64,000 bases of DNA. Origin: Anaerolineae bacterium (GTDB taxonomy: Bacteria > Chloroflexota > Anaerolineae > Promineifilales > Promineifilaceae). Under the pieces are notes generated by a model that was not told the origin of the DNA, searched no databases, and saw only the letters and a program-made list of their open reading frames with translations. The DNA lies in contig JAHDWK010000024.1 of assembly GCA_023382655.1 (NCBI GenBank), forward strand, positions 39,157 to 103,156, given 5' to 3'. Numbering within the stretch: position 1 is the stretch's first letter; every line of letters starts with the position of its first letter. The position numbers were made by a program, and so were the translations under genes. Of the stretch, positions 31,972-40,221 are shown piece after piece.

Positions 31972-32238
31972 ATGAATAATGTAACCCACACTCAACTCCA
32001 GGAATTAGTGACCCGATTGCCAGCCAGGAAACTACCGGCCGCCTATGCCATTTTGTCAAAACTCACCGACGAAGAAGAGTCATCACCATCCTTGCAGGTC
32101 ACATTCCTGACCTTGCCATTGCCCGAACGTCGCCGATTATTGGCCAAACAGGCCGAGAATATGCTCACCCAAATCCATTACGAAGAAACCGCCACCGAAC
32201 GCGAGGAATGGCAGGGAGGCGACTTTGATGACTATTAA
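31972..32238 (+). CDS. Antitoxin-like partner of MazF-type toxin
   Basis: 88 residues, acidic at the C-terminus (EETATEREEWQGGDFDDY), which is typical of an antitoxin tail that wraps its toxin. The N-terminal part (THTQLQELVTRLPARKLPAA, YAILSKLTDEE) is helical; a classical AbrB/MazE fold is not evident. It overlaps the MazF-type gene by 11 bp. GAGAGGT lies about eight bases before the ATG. The antitoxin role is inferred from position, size and overlap. Confidence 0.65.
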   Translation: MNNVTHTQLQELVTRLPARKLPAAYAILSKLTDEEESSPSLQVTFLTLPLPERRRLLAKQAENMLTQIHYEETATEREEWQGGDFDDY

Positions 32239-32578
32239 GCGGGGAGAAATTTGGCTGGTTAATCTTGATCCCACTGTAGGCGCTGAAATACGTAAAACAC
32301 GTCCGGTTGTCGTTCTCAGTTCAGACGCATTAGGCAAACTGCCGGTCAAATTGGTTGCCCCATTAACCGAATGGAAAGATTACCTGGCTGCAAATGTCTG
32401 GCATGTGAAGATTGTCCCAGACACAATGAACGGCCTGTCAAAACCATCGTCTATAGATACATTGCAATTAAGGGGAGTGGATACACAGCGATTCGTCCGC
32501 AAATTGGGTAATGTCTCGGCTGAGATTATAGACAGTATCACAGCAGCCGTTGTCACCGTCATTGAACACGAACCCTGA
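32228..32578 (+). CDS. MazF/PemK-family mRNA interferase toxin
   Basis: 116 residues from the ATG at 32228, which lies inside the upstream gene. Family motifs: IKRGEIWLVNLDPTVGAEIR, KTRPVVVLSSDALGKLPVKL, APLTEW, and the C-terminal half with LDTLQLRGVDTQRF-like sequence and GNVSAEIIDSITAAV. The conserved RP and the T/S of the active site are present. Toxins of this family cut single-stranded mRNA at short motifs. It forms a two-gene toxin-antitoxin unit with the 11-bp overlap. Confidence 0.9.
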   Translation: MTIKRGEIWLVNLDPTVGAEIRKTRPVVVLSSDALGKLPVKLVAPLTEWKDYLAANVWHVKIVPDTMNGLSKPSSIDTLQLRGVDTQRFVRKLGNVSAEIIDSITAAVVTVIEHEP

Positions 32579-32596
32579 CCGATTACGGCTCACGGC

Positions 32597-33358
32597 TCAT
32601 GGATTACGGACTACGGACAACTCCCGCACTTCCAACCATTGCCATTCCGGCGTCACCAGCGTGCCCCACCCAAAACGGCCGTCCCCCGTCGCCACCATAT
32701 ACTGGTTATCAATCCAACACACAAAACCGAGCGGACCACGCGGGGAATAGGGCGTGTGCAGCAGGGTACGGCCGTCCACCATAAACGTACACCCCTCCGG
32801 CTGCCAGGCTAACCGGTACTCATGCCACGCCGTCATATCCACTGCCAGCGGCGCAAACGCAATGCCCAACCGCGCCTGCACCCAGGGCCATAAGCGACGG
32901 CGCACCCGGCCCACCCGGTTTGCCAACAGCACAAACGGGGCCAGCGGGATCAGGGGAATGGCGGACGGCCGTGCGGCATCCAACGTCGCCGCAAACCAAC
33001 CCCGCCCCGGCCCATCCGCCGCCAACGGCAAATCATTGGGGGCAGAACCGTAGAAGAACCAACAGGCAGACGGCCGTGCCACTCCCCGTACCGTCGGGTC
33101 GCCAAAAGGCGCATTCCAAAAACCAAAACCCGCCGTCCCCAACAACCCCCCCTCCCCATGCGAAAACCGCGCCACCACCCGCAGCGCCACACCCGGCCGC
33201 CAGGGATAATCCGCGCGGCGCTTCACGCCCGGCAGCCCATAATCATCCACCTGCGCATCCGTATAACCTTGAGTCGTCGGGGGAATTTGCAACCGAAGTG
33301 GGGAAACAGATGACGGCGACCCCAACACCTGCCCGCCGCCAATTTCCAGTTTCCGCAT
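32597..33358 (-). CDS. Concanavalin-like beta-sandwich protein (GH16/laminin-G type)
   Basis: 253 residues. The end of the protein (WHEYRLAWQPEGCTFMVDGR, then GPLGFVCWIDNQYM) is the typical strand run of GH16- and LamG-type jelly-roll domains, and ALRVVARFSHGEGG with FGFWNAPFG fits the front sheet. The GH16 catalytic ExDxxE is not present, so a binding or modified enzyme role is likelier. There is no clear signal peptide. It lies downstream of the LysM glycosidase on the same strand, separated by a hairpin. The first codons MRKLEIGGG follow directly after the hairpin with no ribosome site seen. Confidence 0.65.
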   Translation of the reverse strand: MRKLEIGGGQVLGSPSSVSPLRLQIPPTTQGYTDAQVDDYGLPGVKRRADYPWRPGVALRVVARFSHGEGGLLGTAGFGFWNAPFGDPTVRGVARPSACWFFYGSAPNDLPLAADGPGRGWFAATLDAARPSAIPLIPLAPFVLLANRVGRVRRRLWPWVQARLGIAFAPLAVDMTAWHEYRLAWQPEGCTFMVDGRTLLHTPYSPRGPLGFVCWIDNQYMVATGDGRFGWGTLVTPEWQWLEVRELSVVRNP

Positions 33359-33376
33359 AGAAGAGAATGAGATTGA

Positions 33377-33424
33377 GAGATTGGGAGATCAGGAGATTGA
33401 GCAATCTCCTGATCTCCCAATCTC
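33377..33424. repeat. 23-bp hairpin of the GAGATTGGGAG family
   Basis: The arms 33377-33399 and 33402-33424 are exact complements; the core TTGGGAGATCAGGAGATTG pairs with CAATCTCCTGATCTCCCAA. Each arm is made of degenerate GAGATTGG-like copies. Sisters at 36544 and 41259. Confidence 0.85.
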
Positions 33425-33430
33425 CAACAA

Positions 33431-34861
33431 TTACCGCATCGCCGCGTTCAGCGTTCCGCACGCCGGGCAAGAACCATCCGGGCGAATGATGGCATAACCC
33501 GCCTGCGGGTCCGTTTGCGTATACGTCGTAAAGTCCACATTAAACACAATCACCATACGCGCCCGGCCACTACCACGCGCCAACGTCACCGCCTCGCCCA
33601 ACCATTGCGCATGTTGGCTAACAGTCGTATTGGCTGCCCAGGCAAAATTAGCCGGCAGGAAGGGGAAACCCTGCGGCGACAGATAACCCAACTCCGTGAA
33701 GCAAACCCGGCGCGCCCCGCCAAACGTGTTGTAATACAGATCAAACGTCGGCCCAAAATACCAGCTATAGTGGCGGTCGCCAGGGTCCGCCGGATGGCCG
33801 GACGTGGCGCTGGGCGAAGTCGCCCCGGCATTGTGATGGACGCCAATACAATCCATATAATTCACCGCCCCCGCGGCCGCCATCCCCTGAATATACCGCG
33901 CATCCGACCAGGCATTCGTGCCATTGTCAAACCCCGTCGGTGCGGGCGCGCCAGAGATGACCATCACATTGGCATTCGCCGACTTAATGGCGTTATAGGC
34001 CGGCGCCAGCATATTGTTCACATAGGAAGTGGGACTGATTTGTCCGGCCGGCCATTCAAAATCAATGTTCTGCTCATTCCAGATTTCAATGGCATCCGGC
34101 CCCAACGCCGCTACGCCGCGCACATAATTCACATACGCATTAAAATCAATGCCATTAGCCGGTGGATATGTCTGCGCCCCGGTAATGGAGAGCAAAATCT
34201 TAAACCCATTGTTGTGTGCATCCTGAATCACCCCGGCCAAAGCATCGGGCGACTGTCCCGGCGACCACTTTTGCTGAATCTTGATCCAGTTCATGCCCGC
34301 TTCCTGCATCCGGGCGCGGTTGCCCAGATTCAAACTCTGCCCACCCAATTCAAAGCCGCTTGAGGGCGGTGGCGGTGGTGGCGGCGGTGGTGTACTTCCC
34401 GGCGGCGGTGGCGTCGTCGAACCGGTAGGAATAACCAGCACCTGACCTACGTAGATGAGATTGGGGTTGGCAATGTTGTTGGCGGCGACAATGGCGCTGA
34501 CGGTGGTATTAAAACGCCGGGCAATGGAGGAAAGGGTATCACCCCGCTGCACCACGTAAGTGGTGGAACCGCCGGGTGGCGGTGTCGGCGGTGTCGGCTG
34601 TGGCCCCGGCGGCGGCGCGGTCGGCTGCGGCGGCGGGCCGCCGTCTGTAGGAATTTCCAACACCTGCCCCACATAAATGAGATTGGGGTTGGGGATGTTG
34701 TTGGCGGCGACAATGGCGCTGACGGTAGTGTTATACCGTCTGGCAATGCTAAAGAGGGTATCGCCATATTGTACGGTGTAAGCAAAGGCGGACACGGCCG
34801 TGACCACTACCGCTAACAGCAACAAGGCGACAAACCCGGCAAGTAAACGTGATTTTTTCAT
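33431..34861 (-). CDS. Secreted LysM-LysM glycoside hydrolase
   Basis: 476 residues from the ATG at 34861, which has AAGGAAGGAAAGC directly upstream; a longer in-frame start at 34891 lacks this. A signal peptide (MKKSRLLAGFVALLLL) precedes two nearly identical LysM domains (about 28-71 and 100-143; YTVQYGDTLFSIARRYNTT and YVVQRGDTLSSIARRFNTT) joined by proline-rich linkers. A TIM-barrel domain follows with AIEIWNEQN (acid/base) and VCFTELGYL (nucleophile), a clan-A pattern. LysM binds N-acetylglucosamine polymers, so peptidoglycan or chitin attachment is likely; the catalytic substrate is open. It ends with SCPACGTLNAAMR, a possible disulfide. Confidence 0.85.
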   Translation of the reverse strand: MKKSRLLAGFVALLLLAVVVTAVSAFAYTVQYGDTLFSIARRYNTTVSAIVAANNIPNPNLIYVGQVLEIPTDGGPPPQPTAPPPGPQPTPPTPPPGGSTTYVVQRGDTLSSIARRFNTTVSAIVAANNIANPNLIYVGQVLVIPTGSTTPPPPGSTPPPPPPPPPSSGFELGGQSLNLGNRARMQEAGMNWIKIQQKWSPGQSPDALAGVIQDAHNNGFKILLSITGAQTYPPANGIDFNAYVNYVRGVAALGPDAIEIWNEQNIDFEWPAGQISPTSYVNNMLAPAYNAIKSANANVMVISGAPAPTGFDNGTNAWSDARYIQGMAAAGAVNYMDCIGVHHNAGATSPSATSGHPADPGDRHYSWYFGPTFDLYYNTFGGARRVCFTELGYLSPQGFPFLPANFAWAANTTVSQHAQWLGEAVTLARGSGRARMVIVFNVDFTTYTQTDPQAGYAIIRPDGSCPACGTLNAAMR

Positions 34862-34987
34862 GCTTTCCTTCCTTGAGACTATACAGGACACGACAAATTT
34901 TATGCCTGGATTATAGACATACCGCCAATAAACTCAAGCCAGCCGCCCCTGGTTCGGGTATACTAACCGTAAAAATGATGTGAGCGC

Positions 34988-35085
34988 GGCATGAATGCCG
35001 AGGCATGAATGCCGAGGCATGAATGCCCGTTGTAGTGATGCGTGATACGTGATGCGTGACAAACAATTCACGTATCACGCATCAC
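34988..35085. repeat. Triple GGCATGAATGCC array and 18-bp hairpin
   Basis: Three copies of the palindromic GGCATGAATGCC at a 14-bp period (34988-35027). Then GTGATGCGTGATACGTGA (35035-35052) pairs perfectly with TCACGTATCACGCATCAC (35068-35085). It sits between the divergent LysM and cystathionine synthase genes. Confidence 0.85.
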
Positions 35086-35110
35086 CCATATCCCACAGGT
35101 GAACGGTAAA

Positions 35111-36541
35111 ATGATGATGAGTGAAACAACAACTGAATTGATTGACGAAGAGATGGAGGTGTATGACAGCATCCTGGATACCATCGGCGATACGCCGCTG
35201 GTGCGGCTGCACGCCATCGGCAGCGATTTGCCGTGCCAACTGCTGGTAAAGGTAGAGTTTTTTAATCCCGGCGGTTCCGTAAAAGACCGGATTGGCCCGG
35301 CCATTATTGCCGAGGCGGAGCGCAGCGGCCGTTTGCAGCCGGGCGGCACCATTGTCGAAGCCACGTCCGGCAATACCGGCGTCGGGCTGGCCATTGCCGC
35401 CGCCATCAAAGGCTACCGCACCATTTTTGTCATGCCGGACAAGATGTCGCAGGAGAAGATATTGCTGCTGCGGGCATTTGGGGCGCGGGTGGTGATGACG
35501 CCCACGGCCGTTGAACCCGAAGACCCGCGCAGCTACTACAAAGTCTCCGAACGGCTGGCTGCCGAAACCCCCAACGCCATCCTGGCGAACCAATACCACA
35601 ACCCCGAAAACCCCCAAGCCCATTATGAATCCACCGGCCCCGAAGTGTGGCGGCAAACTAGAGGAAAAATCGGCCACCTGGTGGTGGGCATGGGCACGGG
35701 CGGCACCATCAGCGGCATGGGGCGTTACCTGAAAGAGCAAAACCCCCAGGTCAAAATCGTTGGCGTGGACCCCGTCGGCTCCATCCTGTACGAACTGCAC
35801 CGCAGCGGCCAATACACCAAAGCCGAAGGGTACAAAGTGGAAGGCATCGGTGAGGATTTTCTACCCAGCACCACCGACCTGAGCGTCATTGACCATATTG
35901 TGCAGGTGAATGATAAAGAAAGTCTGCTGATGGCGCGGCGGCTGGTGCGGGAAGAGGGTATCTTCTGCGGCGGCTCCAGCGGCTCGGCTGTAGTTGGGGC
36001 CATCAAATACACCCGCGAACACAACCTGGGGCCGGACGATGTGCTGGTGGTTATCTTGCCCGATTCCGGTTCGCGCTACCTGAGCAAGGTGTTTGACGAT
36101 GAGTGGATGCGCGAAAATGGTTTCCTGGAACGGGCCTGGATTGATTACCGAGCGCTGGATGTGCAGGCGGCCAAACCGGATCAGACGCTCATCACCGCCC
36201 ACCCACAAGAACCGATTACCGCGGTGGTAGGCAAGATGAAGCAGTACAATGTGTCGCAGTTGCCGGTGTTGGATGGTGACGGCCGTTTGCTGGGCGCTGT
36301 CACCGAGATTGACCTGCTCAACCATATGCTTGTCACCAGTCACAGCGGCCACGAACCGGACGAGACGATAGAGTCCATCATTGACCAGAATGTGCCGGTG
36401 GTACGGCCGAATACCCCCCTGGAAACGCTCATGGGCATCTTCAGCCACCACAACGCCGCCATCATCGCCACCGGCGAGCAGGTACAGGGCATTTTGACGA
36501 AGATTGATATTTTGGATTTTCTGTCTACACAGGTGAAATGA
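35111..36541 (+). CDS. Cystathionine beta-synthase-type PLP enzyme with CBS pair
   Basis: About 476 residues. Residues about 15-325 form the fold-type II PLP domain: DTIGDTPLVRL, the PLP lysine in NPGGSVKDRIG, the substrate loop EATSGNTGVGLAIA, the phosphate loop GMGTGGTISGMGRYLK and GGSSGSAV. Two CBS motifs follow (about 345-470; YNVSQLPVLDGDGRLLGAVT and NTPLETLMGIFSHHNAAII). This layout is that of cystathionine beta-synthase, joining serine (or O-acetylserine) and homocysteine in transsulfuration; a cysteine synthase with CBS domains is the alternative. AGGTGA lies eight bases before the first of three ATG codons at 35111, preferred over a GTG at 35099. Confidence 0.88.
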   Translation: MMMSETTTELIDEEMEVYDSILDTIGDTPLVRLHAIGSDLPCQLLVKVEFFNPGGSVKDRIGPAIIAEAERSGRLQPGGTIVEATSGNTGVGLAIAAAIKGYRTIFVMPDKMSQEKILLLRAFGARVVMTPTAVEPEDPRSYYKVSERLAAETPNAILANQYHNPENPQAHYESTGPEVWRQTRGKIGHLVVGMGTGGTISGMGRYLKEQNPQVKIVGVDPVGSILYELHRSGQYTKAEGYKVEGIGEDFLPSTTDLSVIDHIVQVNDKESLLMARRLVREEGIFCGGSSGSAVVGAIKYTREHNLGPDDVLVVILPDSGSRYLSKVFDDEWMRENGFLERAWIDYRALDVQAAKPDQTLITAHPQEPITAVVGKMKQYNVSQLPVLDGDGRLLGAVTEIDLLNHMLVTSHSGHEPDETIESIIDQNVPVVRPNTPLETLMGIFSHHNAAIIATGEQVQGILTKIDILDFLSTQVK

Positions 36542-36543
36542 GA

Positions 36544-36585
36544 GATTAGGAGATTGAGAGATTACGTACCATCAATCTCCTAATC
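36544..36585. repeat. Hairpin of the GAGATTGGGAG family
   Basis: GATTAGGAGATTGA (36544-36557) and TCAATCTCCTAATC (36572-36585) are perfect complements, just after the cystathionine synthase stop codon. Confidence 0.8.
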
Positions 36586-36629
36586 CCCCAAGCTCCCAAT
36601 CTCGGCATTATTCGATGGTATAATGCAGC

Positions 36630-36974
36630 ATGAAGTTACCAAATGGTGATCAGGCACAGATACCCCAGGCGAAAATAACGGAGTATCTTCTGTCATTCAC
36701 CCACGAAGACGGCCGTCCAAAAGTACAGTTTTTTACCCGTTTTGGATTTACAATCACTGAATGGGAAAAGCTGGCAGAGGCTTTACGAGAACATGCCCAA
36801 CAACACGATGTTACGAAAGTTGAAGATTCACCATTTGGTAAACGTTATGTGATAGAGGGGATTCTGAATGCGCCAGATGGACGAACGCCCTTCATTCGGG
36901 TGGTCTGGTTCATTGAAGATGGAATAGGCGCGCCGCATCTGGTGACGGCTTACCCTTTACGGAGACGAGTATGA
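36630..36974 (+). CDS. DUF6883-family protein
   Basis: 114 residues: MKLPNGDQAQIPQAKITEYL, then HEDGRPKVQFFTRFGFTITE, FGKRYVIEGIL and IRVVWFIEDGIGAPHLVTAY. This is the compact DUF6883 layout, a family often encoded beside DUF4926 and present in polymorphic-toxin contexts; its activity is unknown. A perfect TATAAT (36619-36624) lies only five bases before the ATG and there is no ribosome site, so the message is probably leaderless. The downstream gene overlaps by four bases. Confidence 0.75.
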   Translation: MKLPNGDQAQIPQAKITEYLLSFTHEDGRPKVQFFTRFGFTITEWEKLAEALREHAQQHDVTKVEDSPFGKRYVIEGILNAPDGRTPFIRVVWFIEDGIGAPHLVTAYPLRRRV

Positions 36975-37201
36975 TTGAAGAACTTGACCGCGTTATCTTG
37001 ACTGTTGATTTGCCGGTATATGGCCTGAGAGCAGGTGATATGGGCACTGTTGTCCTGGTTCACGATAGTAGAAAAGGCTTTGAAGTGGAATTTGTGAGCC
37101 TCGATGGGGAAACAGTAGCTGTTACCTCTCTCTTTGCCCATCAAATACGACCGATTGGTCAACGTGAAATTGCTCACGCCCGGCCGTTGGTGGTGGTTTG
37201 A
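36971..37201 (+). CDS. DUF4926-family protein
   Basis: 76 residues: IEELDRVILTVDLPVYGLRA, GDMGTVVLVHDSRKGFEVEF and VSLDGETVAVTSLFAHQIRP. It is a small all-beta, SH3-like protein of the DUF4926 family. The ATGA overlap with the DUF6883 gene implies translational coupling and a functional pair, possibly a toxin-immunity or toxin-antitoxin unit; that role is inference from the genomic habit of the two families. Confidence 0.78.
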   Translation: MIEELDRVILTVDLPVYGLRAGDMGTVVLVHDSRKGFEVEFVSLDGETVAVTSLFAHQIRPIGQREIAHARPLVVV

Positions 37202-37207
37202 TTACTT

Positions 37208-38113
37208 CTATCCCGGGTTAATTTCCCAATCTCGGCAGAGCCAGACCGTCTGCAATTGAATGGCGACTGTTTCGTGAATGTCACGGCCGTAGCCGCCCGC
37301 CATGGTCACCACCACCGGAATACCCCGCGACCGGCAGCTTTGTAAAACCAGCCGGTCGCGGGCGGCGATGCCCGCCGTACTCAACGCCAGTTTGCCCAGC
37401 CGGTCATTCACATGCACATCGGCCCCGGCTAAAAAGTAGGCAATGTCTGGTTTTGTCGCCAGGGTGGTTTCCAGACCGCCTTGCAAGGCAGAGAGATAGG
37501 CTTCGTCACCTGTACCATCGGGCAGGCCAATATCCAGGTCGCCGGGAATTTTGCGGAAGGGGAAGTTGTTTTCGCCGTGAATGGAGAAGGTGAAAATGGT
37601 GTCGTCGCCGTTGGTGATGTCGGCCGTGCCGTTGCCCTGATGCACATCACAATCAATGACGGCTACCTGTTTGACTAATCCTTCTGTTTGCAAGACGCGG
37701 GCGGCAACGGCCGTGTCATTAAACAGACAATATCCCTGCCCCTCGGCCCGCCGCGCATGGTGGGTGCCCTCACCTAACGAAACGCCAATACCATCCTTCA
37801 ACGCCGCCCGGCTGGCCCCAATGGTGGCCCCAACGGAGTATTGCACACGCTGCGCCAATTCCGCCGACCAGGGCAGCCCAATTTGGCGCTGCTCGGCCGC
37901 GCTCAATGTGCCTCGTATGACTCGCTCGATATAGTCCGGGTCATGCGCCAGCGTGAGCTGCTCAAAGGTAGCCGGTGTGGGCTGGATGAGATTTTGCGGT
38001 GGCACAATGCCCGCCTCTTCCACCGCCTGCCGCAGCAGTTGATATTTGCTCGCCGGGAAACGGTGTCCCTCCGGCAGCGGGTAGGTGTACTGGTCGTAGC
38101 GGAAGATGCGCAT
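37208..38113 (-). CDS. Histone-deacetylase-superfamily amidohydrolase
   Basis: 301 residues, the typical length of bacterial class II HDAC-like and AcuC-like proteins. The zinc site is intact: DCDVHQGNGT (Asp and His ligands, about residues 152-161) and LAGADVHVNDRLG (second Asp). The charge-relay histidines are in EGTHHARR, and the glycine loop is MAGGYGRD. Family members remove acetyl groups from acetyl-lysine, polyamines or small amides; the substrate is not evident. It converges on the DUF4926 gene with only a few bases between them. Three ACGGCCGT-type sites lie in or near the gene. Confidence 0.88.
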   Translation of the reverse strand: MRIFRYDQYTYPLPEGHRFPASKYQLLRQAVEEAGIVPPQNLIQPTPATFEQLTLAHDPDYIERVIRGTLSAAEQRQIGLPWSAELAQRVQYSVGATIGASRAALKDGIGVSLGEGTHHARRAEGQGYCLFNDTAVAARVLQTEGLVKQVAVIDCDVHQGNGTADITNGDDTIFTFSIHGENNFPFRKIPGDLDIGLPDGTGDEAYLSALQGGLETTLATKPDIAYFLAGADVHVNDRLGKLALSTAGIAARDRLVLQSCRSRGIPVVVTMAGGYGRDIHETVAIQLQTVWLCRDWEINPG

Positions 38114-38140
38114 GGAGGGATGGGGTTATTGGGTTATTGG

Positions 38141-38187
38141 GTGATACGTGATGCATGACCAGAGAGGATTCACGCATCACGCATCAC
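38141..38187. repeat. Hairpin of the GTGATGCGTGA family
   Basis: GTGATACGTGATGC (38141-38154) and GCATCACGCATCAC (38174-38187) pair with one mismatch. The right arm contains the stop codon of the minus-strand gene at 38184. Confidence 0.75.
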
Positions 38188-39122
38188 GCCTCGTTCTTGT
38201 CCGACCCATCAGTCATCTCTTCTTTGATTTCCTCAATTTCGTCCTGCAAATCTTCCATGACATCTTCTTTGATTTCGGCGGCCGTCGCGCCACGCCGCCC
38301 AAAGAGGAAATCCCAGCCGATCATCACCAGCGCCAGTTGCGGCAGCCCCCACCAAACCAACACAAATGTCACCACATTTTTGACCATCTCTTGCTGTTGA
38401 ATCACCTGGGTCTGAATCTGTTCGATAGCATCAGAAATCTGGTTCACAATATCAATGTATTGATCAATGAGGGCGGGCATTTCGGCCACACGGCCGTTAA
38501 TCGTGGCAATATCGCTGGAAATTGTGGTGATACTGGTACTGATGGCCGCCATATTTTCATTAGCGATAGTCAGATTAGGTCCCACAGAGCGCAGCTCTTC
38601 CGGCAGCCCGTCCAGACTGGCCCCCAAATCATCAAACGTCTGGTCAAAGGGGACTGTAGGTGCGTAATTAATACCTAGATCATAGTTGAGTTCAAAGCCC
38701 AAAATTTCTTCTTCGATGCGGAAATCATTCAAGGTGATCAAGGTCTGGTCAATAGCCCCGGCAACTTCCGCGATATTGGGGATGGCTAATTGCATTGCTT
38801 CAACTGTTTGCGGCGCATTTTGTGAGACCACCACACTGACCTGATCAAGCAACGGCCGTGTGTCCGTAATCGTCTTGCCAATGTTCAGCGCCGCGCCTTC
38901 CACCGTCTCCAGACCACTATTGACATCGCCAATCGTGGCCTTTGTCAGTTCCAGACTGTCTACAGCCGTGTCCAGACTCTCCAGTGTCAGCGTTAACGTC
39001 TCATCAATCCCACCAAAGAAGTCATCTACCAATTGACGGCCAAAGTATACCCCGGCAAAACTAATGACCAGCCCCACCAACCCCAAGACCAACATCACGA
39101 TGCCTATGATTCGACGAAACAT
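38184..39122 (-). CDS. Two-helix membrane protein with long coiled coil
   Basis: 312 residues. TM1 (about 5-27) and TM2 (about 248-272) enclose about 215 residues of heptad-rich helix (LESLDTAVDSLELTKATIGD, ISTSITTISSDIATINGRVA), probably outside the cytoplasm. A short acidic and basic tail (KEDVMEDLQDEIEEIKEEM) follows. The shape resembles chemoreceptor-type or MCE/apolipophorin-like coiled coils but carries no HAMP or signalling domain. Function unknown. AAGGAGGAAACC precedes the ATG, one of the best ribosome sites in the window. Two octamer copies lie inside. Confidence 0.75.
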   Translation of the reverse strand: MFRRIIGIVMLVLGLVGLVISFAGVYFGRQLVDDFFGGIDETLTLTLESLDTAVDSLELTKATIGDVNSGLETVEGAALNIGKTITDTRPLLDQVSVVVSQNAPQTVEAMQLAIPNIAEVAGAIDQTLITLNDFRIEEEILGFELNYDLGINYAPTVPFDQTFDDLGASLDGLPEELRSVGPNLTIANENMAAISTSITTISSDIATINGRVAEMPALIDQYIDIVNQISDAIEQIQTQVIQQQEMVKNVVTFVLVWWGLPQLALVMIGWDFLFGRRGATAAEIKEDVMEDLQDEIEEIKEEMTDGSDKNEA

Positions 39123-39326
39123 GGTTTCCTCCTTCTATTTCTTCTTTTTAAGGTTAAGTGCAGGCACACCTGCATGATTACCGGGATTATACGCCAGTCC
39201 AGACAAAAAAGGAGGTGGCAGTTTACCCCCATGCTACGTGAATAGAGAGTAAGTGTATTATTGACGATAAGTCGGCTTTGTGTTAAAGTTTGCCGCAACT
39301 TTTAGTGTAATAGATACACTTAATGC

Positions 39327-39359
39327 AGATTGGTTCACTCTTCAAGATTGAACCAATCT
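39327..39359. repeat. Hairpin of the AGATTGGTTCA family
   Basis: AGATTGGTTCA (39327-39337) and TGAACCAATCT (39349-39359) are perfect complements, 15 bp before the nadC start. It could form in the 5' leader of the NAD operon. Confidence 0.75.
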
Positions 39360-39374
39360 CAGAGAGGTAACCAT

Positions 39375-40208
39375 TTGAAACTACATTCACAGATTGAACA
39401 AGCGATTCGTACGGCCCTGGCCGAAGATATGGACAGCGGCGATGTGACCACATGGGCGATTGTGGCCGAAGATGGGGTGATGCACGGCCGTTTCATTGCC
39501 AAAGCACACGGCATCATTGCCGGGCTGGACGTGGCGCGGCAGGTATTTTGCCTGGTAGATGAACGAACAATGTTCACGCCCCACTTGCAGGACGGAGATC
39601 CCGTCACCCCCGGCCAACTCATTTCCACCATTGACGGTCCCGCCCGCGCCTTGCTCAGCGGCGAGCGGACGGCGCTCAACTTCTTGCAGCGTATGTCCGG
39701 CATTGCCACGCTGACGCGCCAATTCGTAGACGCCGTCGCCGGAACCAAAGCCGTCATCCTGGACACACGCAAAACCGCCCCTGGTCTGCGCGCCGCCGAC
39801 AAACTTGCCGTACAAATTGGCGGCGGCCAAAACCACCGCTTTGGCCTGTTTGACATGGCGCTGATCAAAGACAACCACATTGCGGCGGTGCGGGGCGATC
39901 TGGTGGAAGCCGTGCAGCGCGTCAAAACCTACGCCCCAGACGTGCCTGTCGAAATTGAGGTGACGACACTGGCGCAGTTGGCTACGGCCGTGACCCTGCC
40001 CGTAGACCGCATCATGCTGGACAACATGAGTCTGGATGAAATGCGCGAGGCAGTGAATTTCACAGCCGGGCGCATCCCTTTGGAAGCCTCTGGCAACGTC
40101 AATTTAGAAACCATCCGCGCCATCGCCGCAACCGGCGTGGACTTTATTTCCATCGGCGCCCTCACCCATTCCGTGCGGGCGTTGGATATTAGTTTGGAAC
40201 TGGAATAA
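39375..40208 (+). CDS. nadC: Nicotinate-nucleotide pyrophosphorylase (quinolinate phosphoribosyltransferase)
   Basis: 277 residues starting at a TTG (39375) with GAGAGG seven bases upstream; no better start exists before the hairpin. The enzyme joins quinolinate and PRPP to make nicotinate mononucleotide with loss of CO2. Conserved segments: AEDMDSGDVTTW, the arginine in SGERTALNFLQRMSGIAT, the DTRKTAPGLRAADKLAVQIG signature, HRFGLFDMALIKDNH (lysine and histidine at the phosphate site) and a C-terminal GVDFISIGALTHS. It is the first gene of a nadC-nadA-nadB run; the gap to nadA is 13 bp. Confidence 0.95.
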   Translation: MKLHSQIEQAIRTALAEDMDSGDVTTWAIVAEDGVMHGRFIAKAHGIIAGLDVARQVFCLVDERTMFTPHLQDGDPVTPGQLISTIDGPARALLSGERTALNFLQRMSGIATLTRQFVDAVAGTKAVILDTRKTAPGLRAADKLAVQIGGGQNHRFGLFDMALIKDNHIAAVRGDLVEAVQRVKTYAPDVPVEIEVTTLAQLATAVTLPVDRIMLDNMSLDEMREAVNFTAGRIPLEASGNVNLETIRAIAATGVDFISIGALTHSVRALDISLELE

Positions 40209-40221
40209 TGGGGGAAAATCA

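Noticed and set aside
34885..34891. Single CAGGACA near the LysM gene start (and one at 63748)
   Set aside because: No second box 21 bp away and no -10 box at the required distance, so not counted in the regulon.
39330..39374. Longer start for nadC at an upstream TTG
   Set aside because: It lies inside the hairpin and has no ribosome site; the TTG at 39375 has GAGAGG at the right distance.
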